From Ascidia mentula (lineage: Eukaryota > Chordata > Ascidiacea > Phlebobranchia > Ascidiidae), in contig OX387198.1 of NCBI GenBank assembly GCA_947561715.1, positions 6,820,001-6,884,000 of the forward strand: a stretch of 64,000 nt of DNA, given 5' to 3'. A model generated the notes under the pieces. It was not told the origin of the DNA. It saw only the letters and a program-made list of their open reading frames with translations, and did not search any database. Below are positions 10,966-23,758 of this stretch, in pieces. The number at the start of each line of letters is the position of its first letter. Within the stretch, counting starts at the first letter, position 1. The translations under genes were made by a program, and so were the position numbers.

Positions 10966-13209
10966 TTACATCGATTTTGGACATTTCGATGGAATTTGAG
11001 TTCCTGTCACTCCAACAACCTCCGCTTCATCTGACGTCATCGAAATCACATAATCATATGGACAGCGACACTCAGCGGCCATAGCAGATATTTCAGTCGA
11101 TGAGAGCAAGCGATCGTAGAGAACGAAGTTGCCAATTGCACCACTGAGAAATTTAATTATAACTTTGTCTGGTTTTCTTACCATGCACAACCCTAAACAT
11201 TGAAGTGAATCTCCCCAACCAACTTACTTCATGTATTGAAAATACTGCCCTCTAGTGGGATGCTCGTCAGTACCGAGAACAAAACTTCCGCTTCTCTTTA
11301 ACGCTGGTCCTGATGACGTAAGTCTGCCCAGCTCCATTCCGTCGACAGAGACGCCGATTTTGTTTAAGTCGAACCACGCACAAACGTGATGCTACAAAAT
11401 ATGTTTGGGAATAGTCAAGTTTACGATAAATCAAAAATAACATTTCTATTGTCGATAATCTTAGCTTACTTAGGTTGATTCAGTTCATCATCTTAGTGTT
11501 AAAATACATACCGTGTTGTCAGTTTCAAAATCGACTGGGAAATGTTCCAGTCTTCCCTTTGCTATAAGCACCAAAGATTTGGGGTTTAGTCGGTTATTAA
11601 ACTCAAGCAAAAACTCGTTGCCATTGTTATTTGTTAGGTAGCTGAAAAATCCCTGAACTCTGGAAGTATCTCTTAGTGTTATCCACGCACACAAGGTGGC
11701 AGCACCGAGCGATGGAAAAGGTTTTGTGTATCTGACGTAATTTCCGTTTTGTCCGTTGAAATCGAAGTGCGATCTAGGGCAAGCTAAAATTTTATTACAA
11801 TTGATGAGGTTTTCATACAGGGATTACGAAGTAATTTCACTTGTTTTTATTGTACTTGAAAAGCTGAAGGAGGAATTGGAATGCCCACTTGCAAGACTCG
11901 CGGCTCCATTTTTAGTCGCCCCCAGGTAATTTGCTTGTCCAGGCGCCACGAAAATCTTTACAAAACCACCATTTTCTGTGTAAAAGATGAAATATATTTT
12001 GTGTTGAAAGTGTATGACGAGTAAACGTTTTCACCTGTTAGCTTCCCGGCGTGTATGGCAGCGCTGCACACCGATGACTTGATGCTGTAGATTCCAGTTC
12101 CATAAACAGGTTCCTTTCCGCATCCAGATGGACAAAAGACTTGTGTTATGTCTGTGGCCGAATCACCTTTCACTGAACACGACACTGGAAAATGTAATTG
12201 GATTTAATGCTCAAAACATAGTCTTTAAGCAACACAAAATGTATTCGCTCCTCGTAATGAGTATATAATTCAGTGATGCAACATTAGCAATGTTTACTTT
12301 CAAACGAGTACGAGCTCCCCGCTTTTCTGCATGAGTTGCTGATGACGCCATTTCTGCTTCCGCCAATGTATCGATTATCCGCATTACCTTCACTCTTGTA
12401 AACAGCCACGGGTCCACCACCGTCTTCACATTTTGGAGAAATTTGGAAATTACCGCGTATACGTATTAAGAATTGTATCATAGCCATACCGTCGATTAAT
12501 TGATCTTGCATAGCAGCCAAGCAAATGGGTCCATCCGAATACACTCCGTTGCCACACAATGTTGATTTTTGCCTCCAGCAGTTCGCAGGACAAAGTAGAG
12601 TGGTGATAGAATGATTCAAGTCCGAAAACTTCGTGTTGCATGTGTACGTATCTGCATGTACATGCTATGGTTTTGTGAAATAAAATACGCCAAACCCTTA
12701 CTCACAACTTCAAATATAAACTACATCATTTGCGCCGTACAACAATATTTGCTTTCGTCATCAAACTCGTTTATGAAAAGTGACTTAATATTTCTTTGGT
12801 AGTGAAGAAAAAACGATAGTTCAACATGCTTTATGTAAACCGAAGCAGTTCTTGTAACGCAATGTCGCAATAAATTTTTTTTTGCATAGATTTAAACCAC
12901 AGCAGCATACACACCTAAAAAATGTCACGTATACTGGCGTTGACAACAATATAGAAAAAAAATTTCCTTCTTAATTGTATGTTGTTTAAACTTCAACAAC
13001 GCGATGCTTCTTTGCCAACGCATGTTAGAACATTACCCTCCCAAAAACGTGACAAAATGTTTGGCACGTGATGGATAGTACAGAATAAATATTGCACGCA
13101 TATCGGTTAGAGTTGTGCACCCCTGTGTAATAAGTTTCCCACCTGTGCATTTGTTGCCATTGATTGTTGTCAACATAGAAAACACGAAACACCACATTAT
13201 GAACTTCAT
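10966..13209 (-). CDS. Secreted 2xLCCL + pentraxin-like protein, copy C (diverged)
   Basis: Eight exons: 13209-13143, 12651-12490, 12423-12298, 12184-12035, 11975-11856, 11783-11512, 11391-11228, 11143-10966; 412 residues. Exon phases match copies A and B exactly. The signal peptide starts MKFIMWCFVF. LCCL exons 2 to 4 are close to A and B, while the pentraxin-like exons 6 and 7 are clearly diverged, which suggests gene conversion or stronger constraint over the LCCL part. Exon 7 is 30 bases longer and encodes a different loop (TDEHPTRGQYFQYM) before the conserved NFVLYDRLLSS. Function as for copy A. Confidence 0.87.
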
Positions 13210-14027
13210 GTTTATGAACTACCAAATTGAACGACGCCTTCCAGCAACTACACAAGTGTTGTTTGTATGCATTCGTCCTGACTGACAAGGTATAAGTAAA
13301 CTTAAAGCCATATTTTTCGCAACATTCGACGCACAGCTTTTTGACAAAATATTGATTGCACAACTTTCAATCATGGGTCATTATCTTTCTCTTCCAGTCA
13401 AAGACGATTGCTGCGATATCTTCCTGGTGCCTAATTTGTTACCTTGACTAAGGCACTTGCGCCCACGTTCTGTAAAGCGAATGTTGGTTTGCCTGAAACA
13501 TGGCGGACGCAAAGTATCTGCAACATAGCTTACTATAAATGTCGATTATATCTGTCTGACCATTATCAAAGGCACATAAAGTCAAACGTATTAAGTCCAC
13601 AGCTCTTAAACCGTTTGATGCCCCTTCTTTGTACCTTAGTCATACCACCAGTCAATGTCTGTGCTATTATGAGGAATAGCTTTAATCTTTGGTAATACCA
13701 TTGTTATGATTTTGTTTTGCCGAATTTCCGTAGTATTTCCAAGTATTCAAATGAAAAGTACAACATAATTACGTATGAACGGTAAATGTACTGTGACGTA
13801 AATGTATTACGACGTTATAACCACGACATTGCTTACATGTCCCACGTTCAAATTCTGTTTGTCAGTTTCCGTCTTATTCAAATGGAAGTGGAAAAGCACA
13901 ATGTGGTCAGATTTAAAATCGAGTTAAATCTGTTTATGGAATGTGCACTCTTTAGCGATTTCAATATGTATTTTCTGCAGATTAACTGACTAAATACATC
14001 TGTAACATAATTGCAAAGTGACATAAA
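13210..14027. other. Intergenic
   Basis: Upstream of LCCL copy C. Contains the repeat at 13716-13905 shared with 8868-9090. No exon recognised. Confidence 0.5.
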
Positions 14028-14260
14028 TTGTAGCTTTGATTGCGACAAAGAAAATGCCCCAAAAAGGTCACTTAACGTTATTCACAGCATTAGCAAAGAA
14101 AGTATTTTGTCTTTGTGGCTTCTTGGCTTTTGGTAAGATGCGTTTTTAGGATCAGTTTGGCAACTTTTTCCTGATCATATTTTTCCTGTGCTGTTTCACT
14201 GACAACATTAACACTTCAAGTTTTTCCTGTATGTTTTAGTCAGTCCCAATCCCGACCATT
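14028..14260 (-). pseudogene. Rearranged fragment of the SPT2 gene
   Basis: Bases about 14028-14165 are a degenerate copy of SPT2 exon 8 and its following intron (16390-16555); about 14170-14215 then resembles SPT2 exon 6 (17930-17985, shared CATATTTTTCCTG). The open frame is lost. The exon 6-like part directly follows the exon 8-like part without the intervening exon 7, so it is a rearranged partial duplicate. Confidence 0.55.
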
Positions 14261-14960
14261 CTTTTGCACAAATAAAAAAATTGGCAATTCTTGTATTGCA
14301 GGTAATTTTTCCTCTCAATACTTCAGTGTACGGTGTTGGAACTCACCTCCATCGAGTTATCTATAAAACGGATAATCACAGCACAAAACTTTCTGCCTTG
14401 CTCGTAAATAACCCGCCATCGTGCACTGGTTGGCGAATAACATAAACATTGCACAAAATAAAGCAATAAATAGATGTAAAAAGACACACAGAAACGAGAC
14501 ACATGTCAAAACACAACGCTGTCTAGGTGAACCTGTACCATTGTATCACTTGATCATGAAGATGCTCGAAGGGATATGATTTTATGGAAACCGGAACCTA
14601 TTACAGCACAAAGCAGTTTACGATTATGATTTGCAATAAGTTAAAGCAGAAAATGAGTTTTGCGGCCTTTGGTTTATACAGAAATGCTGCCCGATAACGG
14701 GCGACATTACAGTTGTGCTCTAAACGCTGGAATCTTTGCCACAAAGCACTTCGTGAAATATTGGCGTGCAAAACGCTTGCATACAGTGAGAAAAACATAA
14801 AATAAACGAATTAGCACAATTTTAACCGCTGCGCTAAAAGAAACACCATAGGGACTATAAGAAAAAGAAAAAAGTCCAAGGCTTGTACAAGATAAAAAGT
14901 ATTAGGACTTGCACAGCAGCGTAATTCTCGGCCAAACAGTTTTAAGCAGCTGTGGTATCT
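14261..14960. other. Intergenic / SPT2 3' region
   Basis: Downstream of the SPT2 stop codon; probably includes its 3' UTR. No other feature seen. Confidence 0.4.
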
Positions 14961-17900
14961 CTATCTTCTCTTTTCTTTGCTTCGTTTCAAGCGTTGCTCC
15001 TCCAGTTTGGCCTCCTGGGCGTCTTCGATTTGGGCAATTCGCAAGCTGCCGAAGCCAAAAAAATTTTAAATAAGGGTTATGTGTGCACGTATTTGTATAT
15101 GTAAACATATTATATCAACAGACCTAGGGTACCTAAAACTTTCCCGGCATTGCGTAAGTATTTGTCGATTAATGTTACGCCCAATGACAATTATTGATGG
15201 CTCGATTAAGTGCGCAACGTGTTTTGAAGTGTGTGGCATCGCATTCTTAAAAGTGTAACACCAATAATTTGTTTTTATTGAGCTGTAGACAGGGCCACGG
15301 TTTCGACAACTCGCTGCCGTTTCCGGTCCCATGGTGCTGAATATTTAGCTTAGAGGCCCGAGTCAAACTTTCGGCGAGGCAAAGAGAGGTGACAAGTGAT
15401 CAGAAAAAGCAACAACACGAAGCCTTTGCAAATTATAAACACACATTACTGATAGGAAAGCATAAGGAACATTTAAGGCGAAACATGCATTACTTTTGCC
15501 TTGTACAAGATCTTACGAGCCCCATAATTGACATTAGCCAGTAGAGTTTAAACAGAATTTAAATTATTCGCAATAAATCATCATTTCCTGCTACCGCCAG
15601 TAAACTTACCTCCGTTTCTCCTCTTTTTCAATGTCTTTATAACTGGCGTCCATTTTCGACAAATCGTATTCACTTTCGCGCCCGTATTTGTGTCGGTTGT
15701 ACCCGAAAATGGCACCGATTTGAGCCGAAACGTCGTCGTCGTCGTAATCTAAAAACAATACTTCACAGGTCTTCACAGGTCGCAAATCTGTCGGTGTACT
15801 GAACCCGTGACATACAACTCAAATACTATAAACCAGTTTGTGTAGTCAAAGACTTTAGCAACGCCAACAAGCGAAAATAAGCAAACCGACACATATATTA
15901 TCTTTGCATTACAAACATATATGTAAACACCTAATTTGAAATCGGTAAATATATATACGCTGCTATCTATGATATAATGTTTCATCGCTGCGTATCTCAA
16001 TTCAAGGCAAAGAACGGGGGCATGATACTTACCATCTTCGCCATCTTCGATAAATCCTTCCAATTCTGAGTCGTATTCGTCGTCTTCATCATCGTCATCG
16101 TGTAAAACTTGAGCTCTCCTGTACACAGCAGCGACATCTCGCGGATGCATATTTGCGGCCATGGCTCTTCTCCGGTACTCCTCAGCAGGTGTCATGCGTG
16201 AGCCATTGGGAAGTCCTATGAAACAGAGCAAATGAATTAGGGTCTGATTTAATGCAAAGAGGTCCTTCGACTGTCTTGCATGAAGGGTAAACTCAAGATA
16301 TTTAAAGCTGTTTATTCATTGATCAAAACTTTCTGACTACATGTAACTTATTTCCCAAACAAAACTCATCAATATTGTAAAGCAAATAAATTTTAGCTTT
16401 AATTGCAACAAGTCGTATGTCCTGAAAGGTCACTCAATGTCATACACAGCATCAGCAAAGAAACTATGGCAATTTTGTCCTTGTTGGTTATTTAGTACCT
16501 GGCGGGCGCTTCTTGGGCTTTTGGTAGGATGCGTTTTTAGGATCAGTTTCAGCAACTCCAGGGTAGTTAGTTCGAACTCCGTGACTCTGTACACTGAGTT
16601 TACATTGACCGGAACTCTTGGCCATATTGCTGCATGAGAACAACCAATAAACAAGTGCTTCCAACCAATACAATAATATAATTATTGAAAAGGCAATGGA
16701 ACACACAATGTTATGGACTGCACAATAGAGTGATTTCATATCAAATCACCAAATTTGAATCACATTTCTGACCTGACCCAATTAATAAGGTAATACCTCC
16801 CATATTAAAATAGTAATATGTAATTGTTGGCGTCAACAACTGTGTAAGTTTTCCTCACATTACGAAAAAATAATATTTGTTATCAGCCAAGACTTCCAGA
16901 AAAAAAATTAAGGGGGTGTCCAGAGTTCGGTCACGCCAATGTGTTTGCCTAAAGCGAAAATACGCCAATTATTGCGTTTGACTTAGGCTATTCTGACACC
17001 CCCCTAAAATCCGCCACTGAGTATAAAATCAAGTTGACCTTTTCCTTTGATGCATCTTTTGTATACCAATGTCGCAATAAATAATTTTTATGGGTTTAAC
17101 AGTGGTATAAATGTTTTTTTTTTCAGAAATAACAAATGTTGTTGTGTACTCAGCTGCAGTGTTACACTTTCATTTTCACATTGACACAGTTAAAAAACTA
17201 TTTTGTGCCAGGTATGTTTTACTTCATTATTCCACCCAAATTTTGTTACACAGGTGTTATTTTTATTACCTTTGGGCCTTTGCCATCATCTCAGTATAGG
17301 TAACAGACTTTTTCTGGGCATTGGCCGCCTGTGCCTTTTTCATTGCTTCCAAGTAGGGGTTACTCCGGCCCTTTGCTGGTGCACTTTGTTTAGAAGTCGA
17401 TTTTGACAGTTTTGTTTCCATTTGCTTTGTAGATTTGGAACTGTGCCCATTTTTCAAGGCATAAGCCGAGTCACTTTTCGTCTTTCCCTTTTCATGCAGT
17501 TTGTTTGAGTTGTTGCTCTTTGAGACTTGGTTACTTCTGGGCCTTCCATTTAATGGAGAAGAGTGTCTGGAATCTTTCAGGGAAGGTGATGCAGATTTCG
17601 TTTTGGCTCTTGACTGTTGGCTGTTACTGCTGGATGCCTTTCCTGGGTGTTTTTGGCCAAACTTAGCCATGATGGCTTGAATCTTCATTTTTTTACTTTC
17701 GTCGCTGAGACCTGACTGAAGTTTGCCAATTTTCAGTGAATGTGATGCAGAATCCCCTGATTTTCGCTTCACACCTGAAGCAAGCATTAAAGGCAAAAAT
17801 GAACACGATTAAATGGAAATTGTTTTTATGAATTCATCATCTCCAAAATACATAACTTTTAGCGACTAATCATGTACTTGCAACATACCTTTAGTTCCAT

Positions 17901-19450
17901 TCTTGAGTCTTGCCTCCAATTCCTTTCGTTTTCTCTTTTCCCGTTCATATTTTTCCTGCGCTGTCAAACCATCCTCTGAATCATCACTGTCTGTAACCAA
18001 GTGCAAAAAACTGTGTACAGACACAGACAAAATTAATTTACAGTAAAATAGAGAGACAGGCCCATACTATTGAAATGTTTTTCGGCAAGAGCTTCCAGTC
18101 TATTTATTCTCAGAATTATGAGTAAATCCATAAATAGTGCTCCTAATTTATCGCAATTTTGTAAGGTATATACATACCAGAGGAAACAGTGTCATCAGAA
18201 TCTTCATCTGTACTGACTGTTTCTTTTTGCTTTTTTTCTGCCAACTTTAAAAGACTATCAAAGTTGAGCCCTGCCGCAGCACTCCTTGCTTTAATTCGAT
18301 TTTTTGCAATTTTTTTCCTTTTGCGGTTGTCCTCATCCGAGGAATGGTAACCGTGAGTTTCCCGACTGCCGTCTCTATTCTTGTAGGGCATCTGTAACAT
18401 AAACATTATTTATTAACTAAATATTGTGAAGTGAAGACGATAATATAAGATTTGCACAAACTGGATAAAAGGATTTTATGCATTTTTAATTGATGTATGA
18501 AACACATCGAAAAACACTGCTATTAAATTGGATGCAAACCTCTTTTGCATTACCAAACTGTGATTCAGTGTTGTTGAGAACATCTAACTAAGGAAGGGTA
18601 GGAAATTACTTTGTTTATCTTTTTCATGAATGCTTTGTGCTGTCGGTCAGCTTCGGGAGATAGAGGAAATTCCTCATTTCTTGTAGTTTTTGGTGCTTTG
18701 TGTAATCCGAGGTAATCCTCACCTCTGTAGACCTAGGTCAAAACGAGAATGGGTTGATGGATATATAGACCCAAGAAAAAAATAATATGTCAATTTTAAT
18801 GATTAAACAAATAATGCCATGCTGGTATTGCTACTGTTTTAGAGTATTTTGTGATATTTGGGCCCATGTATGTATCAAAATTAAAATAAAAAATTTATTT
18901 CAGAGAATAAATTGTTATATACCTGAAGGTTATCTTTTGTCCTACTTGCCATTGCTTTGGCTTTTTTGGTATGTTTCACTTCTTCACGCAGTTTTTGCAA
19001 CGATTCTTTTTTCTTAGCATCTTCAACAGCTATAAAAGGTATGTAAATGCATATGTCATACTTTAAAAATGGCCTACAAACGTAAAGTGTAATGTAAACG
19101 CATTGTTACAGTTTACTTATTGTACTTACCTTTTGTTTCATTTTGCTTTCTTTGCCGTTCCAAAAAGGCCTTCACTGCAGCAGGATTTACGTTCCGACCT
19201 AGTTTTGTTGGTCCTTGCAAACTTGTGGAAAACCCAATTTTCTAAAATTGAAGAGGTGACGATAAAAAACATAGGCATACTATCTCGAAAATCACATAGC
19301 AACTCAAAGCTTAAATTTTACTGTTCTCAAAACTTAATGTCAATGTACCTTGTACAAATGTGTACAATAACTTACAGTTTTATTGCTTGCTTCCTTCTGG
19401 TTTTTCTTTGCCAGAGAAATAACATCATTCATGTTCAGGGTAGTTGCCAT
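14961..19450 (-). CDS. SPTY2D1: SPT2 chromatin protein (histone H3-H4 chaperone)
   Basis: Eleven exons: 19450-19376, 19241-19130, 19029-18923, 18732-18610, 18391-18178, 17990-17889, 17774-17270, 16629-16499, 16215-16033, 15748-15610, 15045-14961; 591 residues, all GT-AG and in frame. The N-terminus has the SPT2 pattern NPAAVKAFLERQRK followed by HTKKAKAMASRTKD. The middle is a low-complexity basic Ser/Lys region (exon 7). The C-terminus has EYDSELEGFIEDGED, an acidic run, IFGYNRHKYG, a coiled EEKRS-LRIAQIEDAQEAKLEE helix and a basic end, which is the conserved SPT2 domain that binds histones H3-H4. The protein acts in the nucleus during transcription and nucleosome recycling. A 100-base foldback element lies in intron 7. 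Identification is secure; exon 8 is the least conserved piece but its splice sites and phase fit. Confidence 0.93.
16909..17008. mobile_element. Short MITE-like foldback in SPT2 intron 7
   Basis: The ends TTAAGGGGGTGTC and GACACCCCCCTAA are inverted repeats, and the interior is also roughly palindromic (GCCTAAAGCG against its complement). Total about 100 bases with no coding capacity. Confidence 0.55.
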
Positions 19451-21124
19451 ATTTATGCGTAAGTACAATGTTATGGCCTAACTACTAGTCTAAAACAACA
19501 AAAACATTATTTAAGAATTTCTTTTCGGCAATCATCGATTGCACGGACAAACTACCGTTTTTTCTCATGTAAAGGCATTAGTTAATCGTTTTTGTGTGGA
19601 TTGCTGATAAAATTGTGCAAATTGAGTTTTTACTTTGCCTGTGCCTGGAAAACTTGATAGGCGAAATGCAATGACTTCAGCAGAACACTGATAATAAACA
19701 CTAATTAAGAAGAAGATACAAAAATATTTTATTCAAAATGACATAGGCTACCCTAACCCAAATCAAGAACATATGTTTCATGATTTACTTCATTAAACAA
19801 GTGGCACGAACAAACAGTGGACGTATCAATTGTTACAGCAAGCAGGTTCAAATTAAATTTATAAAATCAAATCAGTTAAGGTACATCGCGATTGTTTCAC
19901 AAACAAACAGTGGCAAAATAAACCTTTTTCGAGAAGGTTCTTTCCAAGTTAGCTTGACACGACGTGAAAATACATTCGATGTTGAAACTGTCTACAACCT
20001 CAACATCCACAACTAACAATCCCATATGAACTGACGTGCATATTTGGTGCTAAACCCAACAAAACAAGTAACAGACACGAGATTAAAAGAAATGGACAAA
20101 CCTGATGACGTCATTAGATCAGCTGTTTACATCATCCGCAAACGGCGCTGTTACGCTCACTGAGCAAGGAAGGTACGTCGCGAAGCTAAAAGCACGTCAT
20201 CGTTGCGTTTTACGACTCATAAATTGTAATCATGACAGGACAAACATGGCCTTGGATTTATTAGCAAAACATGATCCAGGAGAACGAAATATCTCATTTT
20301 ACTGCCAATCGCTTCAATAGATAAAGTCGATTTGTGTGGTTACGCAATCACCCAAGTGCTGTAGTAGTGGTTTCATTCTTCACCATCCTTTATGCTTTTA
20401 CACATGGCCGCCATAAGTGAAAAAGTTTATTAGCTCTCACACAGCAAAGCACAACACATACACAAAATGTACTTGTGATATTTAATACTGATCTACACAA
20501 GATAATTTATGATGCAAACTCCCATGCAGAATAACGACGTCTGCATTGACAAATATTTATTATAAACGTTGTAGTGTGCCAAAGCTTCGCATATGGTTAT
20601 TAAAGCCTGATTAAATTTGCAACGGTGTACATCTGAAACAGGCAAAAACTGTTCCATGAATGGGACAGCACAATCGCATCACAGTAATTTCAAGCAATTA
20701 AGAGCAAAAGTGGCAGAGATAACCATATAATAAGAATAATTTACAACCACACAATTAAACCCTGCAGCAAACATTTAACTGTATTGCAAAATCACAACAC
20801 TTGGTTATACTTGAAAAGTAAAGCATTACAATGCAAACATTTTACGCTCATTTCATACAGTAGGATTTTATGATGTTAACTTGTTTGGCAGTTTGCCAAA
20901 CACACACACCTTCCAATTTCAGTACCAACTCCAGTTGATATACATGAAGCACAATGACCCAATGGTACACTTGTTCGACTTGATCCCCGCAATTGGATGT
21001 ATCATAAGATGGGAAAAGCCAATCAATTAAAAACCACACAGGCAGTAAAATAATGGGTTAATGTGTGACAAACTAATACAGACTTGCATATTACTCCTTT
21101 GTTCTTTGAATGAAATAATTCTAT
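19451..21124. other. Intergenic between SPT2 and CHP1
   Basis: SPT2 promoter side and CHP1 3' side. AT-rich; no exon recognised. Holds a full CRE-like palindrome near 20104. Confidence 0.5.
20102..20113. promoter_or_regulatory. CRE-like palindrome
   Basis: TGATGACGTCAT contains the full cAMP-response element TGACGTCA about 650 bases upstream of the SPT2 start codon. Its use is not shown by the sequence. Confidence 0.25.
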
Positions 21125-23052
21125 CTAGTCAAGAAAGCGAACACTCATCTTGGAATCAATTTCACTTTTCATCATTTGCTGCAAAATCCAATTGTAATAG
21201 ATTAAATTTAGAAACAAAATTCAAAACAACTAAACACTATAAAATCGACAAATTTTCATATGAGTTTGGGTTGCATCTAATTTTGTACTTTCTTGCATTT
21301 TCCCAAATGCAGTGTAAAAATAAATAGAAATTGTACAATGAGAACAGCTTACATTTTTGAACTCCTCAAAGGTAATTTGGCGATCATTGTTTGCATCACA
21401 TTCAAGAAGTGTTCTTTCGGCTATGTGCGAGAGCTGTTCTTTGCTGATGTTGGCACCAACCAGAAGCTCCAAGACCTGAATACAAACAAATCATCAGTTT
21501 ACTCTGTTATGGACACTTTAACATTGGCTAAAAATCTTACTTGCAGAAGCTCATCTTTGGAGATGGTGTTGTCCTTGTCATAATCATATATTGAAAACAC
21601 AACTGTAGGGAGTAAAACATGAAGTTAACAAATAATGCCATTGATAAGTCGTCTTGAGTTTTTTGAGATAACACCTACATTTAATTTTGCTGCTAACGCT
21701 GTTTAGGGCATCTTCGAGAGTTTTGGAACTGCAAGGCCGAAAGTGGGCCAAAGTTCTCATAAAAGTCCGAAAATTAACATGTTCCTCCCTGCAGCAGAAA
21801 AGTAGTCAAAATGCAAATGTAGACATAATGGAAATATGTGATAGTGAGAACACAGCAAATTACCCATTTTTAAAAAAAGAATCCACTATCCTTTCTGCCA
21901 AAGGATTTATAGCCAGTTCTGGAATTCTGAGGAAGTCATCACGCCTGCATTATACATGTTAAAAAGTTTTTGTTTGCAATTAAAAACAAACATTTAGAAA
22001 TACTATCACTGTCTGTCGATAGTTGTGGAGGTTATATATATAATATTCTATGCACTAAATGCATGTTGAGTTATGCAATGGGTTTTTAAATATATAAATG
22101 TACATACGTGAGAAATCCATTCTGCTCTTTGTCGAGACTGGTAAATCTGCTGAATAGTCTAATGATTTGGTTGCAATGAACTGAAATAAAAAACAAAAGC
22201 GTGTTTCTATTTAGAAAACAAACTAAATCTTTTGCGTATAATACTTTTTCTGTCTAACATAAGGGGGTGGGCAAATCAACAGAGCTTTTCAAGTGGTACG
22301 CCATTTAGTCTACTCTATACAATTTGCCGCACTTTGCAGAAGCCAAAACTGCTGCAAATACATGATGTCAGTTTTCTTTATTTAGCATTTGTGACGCAAT
22401 AGTATCAATGTGAAATTGTTGCACTGTTGAAGTAATTCTGACATCGTGTATTCAACTGTGCAACAATTTCACGTTGATACTATTGCGTCACAAATGCACA
22501 ATAAAGAAATCCAAGCAACTGGTGATATTGGCTAAATTGTTATTCATTGGTGGTATGTCATAACAGTTATGGTATAGTGATACGGTGGTACGCAGTGTAT
22601 TAAAAAACAAATGAGCGGTACGTGATTGGAAAAAGTTTGAGAAACACTGCTCTATATGTATACCAATTCACATTTGCATGATTATAAAACAGCAATTAGC
22701 ACACTGTTCACTCTCTTCCAGATCTCCAACACCACCATCAACAAAACTGTCCACCATTAAAAGGTAAAAATCAGTGCAATGTTTTGCCTGGTTTATGCAT
22801 TCTACATTTGCTACTTGGTTTAAAGGTTATATGTTTTGAGATGTGAAAGCATAAACTTCAAGTTTAAATCATACTTTATGACACAATTAGGCATTTTTTG
22901 CTGAAAGTGTAATAACAGAATACAAGCAAGAAAATATTAGTAAATTCCAATATTATAATTATACCAGTACTGCTTTAAAACTTACACCCAGTTTCCTTGT
23001 GTATAACTTGAATCTCCTCCTCTTGCAGATGTAGTGATGATCTTGACCCCAT
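21125..23052 (-). CDS. CHP1: Calcineurin B homologous protein 1 (EF-hand)
   Basis: Seven exons: 23052-22986, 22180-22108, 21944-21864, 21788-21679, 21602-21541, 21475-21353, 21178-21125; 189 residues (vertebrate CHP1 is 195). The start MGSRSS carries the N-myristoylation glycine of the family. RLFSRFTSLDKEQNG, RIPELAINPLAERI and FRTFMRTLAHFRP follow CHP1 closely. The two functional EF-hand loops are near residues 117-128 (D-x-D-x-D...E) and 158-169 (D-x-N-x-D...E); the first two hands are degenerate, as in CHP proteins. The C-terminus KMSVRFLD matches the family end KMSIRFL. CHP1 binds and stabilises plasma-membrane Na+/H+ exchangers and assists membrane traffic and lipid enzymes. The last exon is only 18 codons and was placed by this motif. 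The alternative, calcineurin B itself, fits less well. Confidence 0.95.
22374..22508. repeat. Long perfect-like hairpin in CHP1 intron 1
   Basis: Two arms of about 57 bases (22374-22430 and 22452-22508) are inverted copies with very few mismatches, separated by about 21 bases. It lies inside a longer repeat (about 22262-22649) whose right end, AAAGTTTGAGAAACACTG, resembles hAT-type termini seen elsewhere here. Confidence 0.75.
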
Positions 23053-23758
23053 TTTGTATAGCCTACTTATGTTTCCACGAGTGTTTTAGTTAAATGTCAA
23101 GAATTACCAGACCTTTTTATATAATATACAATCTATATAAATACATGTAATGAAAAATCCTTATTTACCCAGAGGACAACGTAACACACACACAGCGAAA
23201 TACTACTTACCTTTATTTCGGAAAAAAACACAAGTCACTGCAGCCCAGCACACACAAAAACAATAAAACCGGAATATAAACTAACGTATGGAAGTTGGTG
23301 TTTCTACATTTTCCCGAAATAATATACGTAAAGCGGTTAACCGTTCAAAACATAAAAAGGTGCTGGGGAATTTTTTAACTTTTGGCAATAAAAGTTACAT
23401 TTAATTTCACAGTCAATTTGTTACAAAAATTCCACTACACAAACATTTGTTGTAGTATTTTATGATATAAGTCAAAAGCGTGCAAGATAACTGTGTTGCA
23501 GCACTCCTAAATAACAAACTTTATTTCAGTTCGTGCATAATAATGTTTCAGATATAAGCATTTTAAGTAAATAAAACTCATTCGAACCAAACGCCATAAA
23601 TGCAGTCGAACTTGCGAATATGCGGGTAAGCCATATAGGAGTATAGTGGCGTACCACATGGTTTTGTTAAAATCAAGAAAATGTTTTGTTGGCTTCACGA
23701 TGTAGCCTACTTCATCTTGTACTGTGTACGTTACTGTGTATAAATATATTACAAAATT
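23053..23758. other. CHP1 upstream and SLC6 3' UTR region
   Basis: No exon seen. A possible AATAAA on the minus strand at 23520-23525 would give the SLC6 transcript a 3' UTR of about 240 bases. Confidence 0.4.

Noticed and set aside
17111..17406. Plus-strand open frames near 17.1-17.4 kb
   Set aside because: Antisense to SPT2 exon 7; no splice support or family match.
20105..20320. Plus-strand 71-codon open frame
   Set aside because: No family resemblance, no splice context; probably chance.
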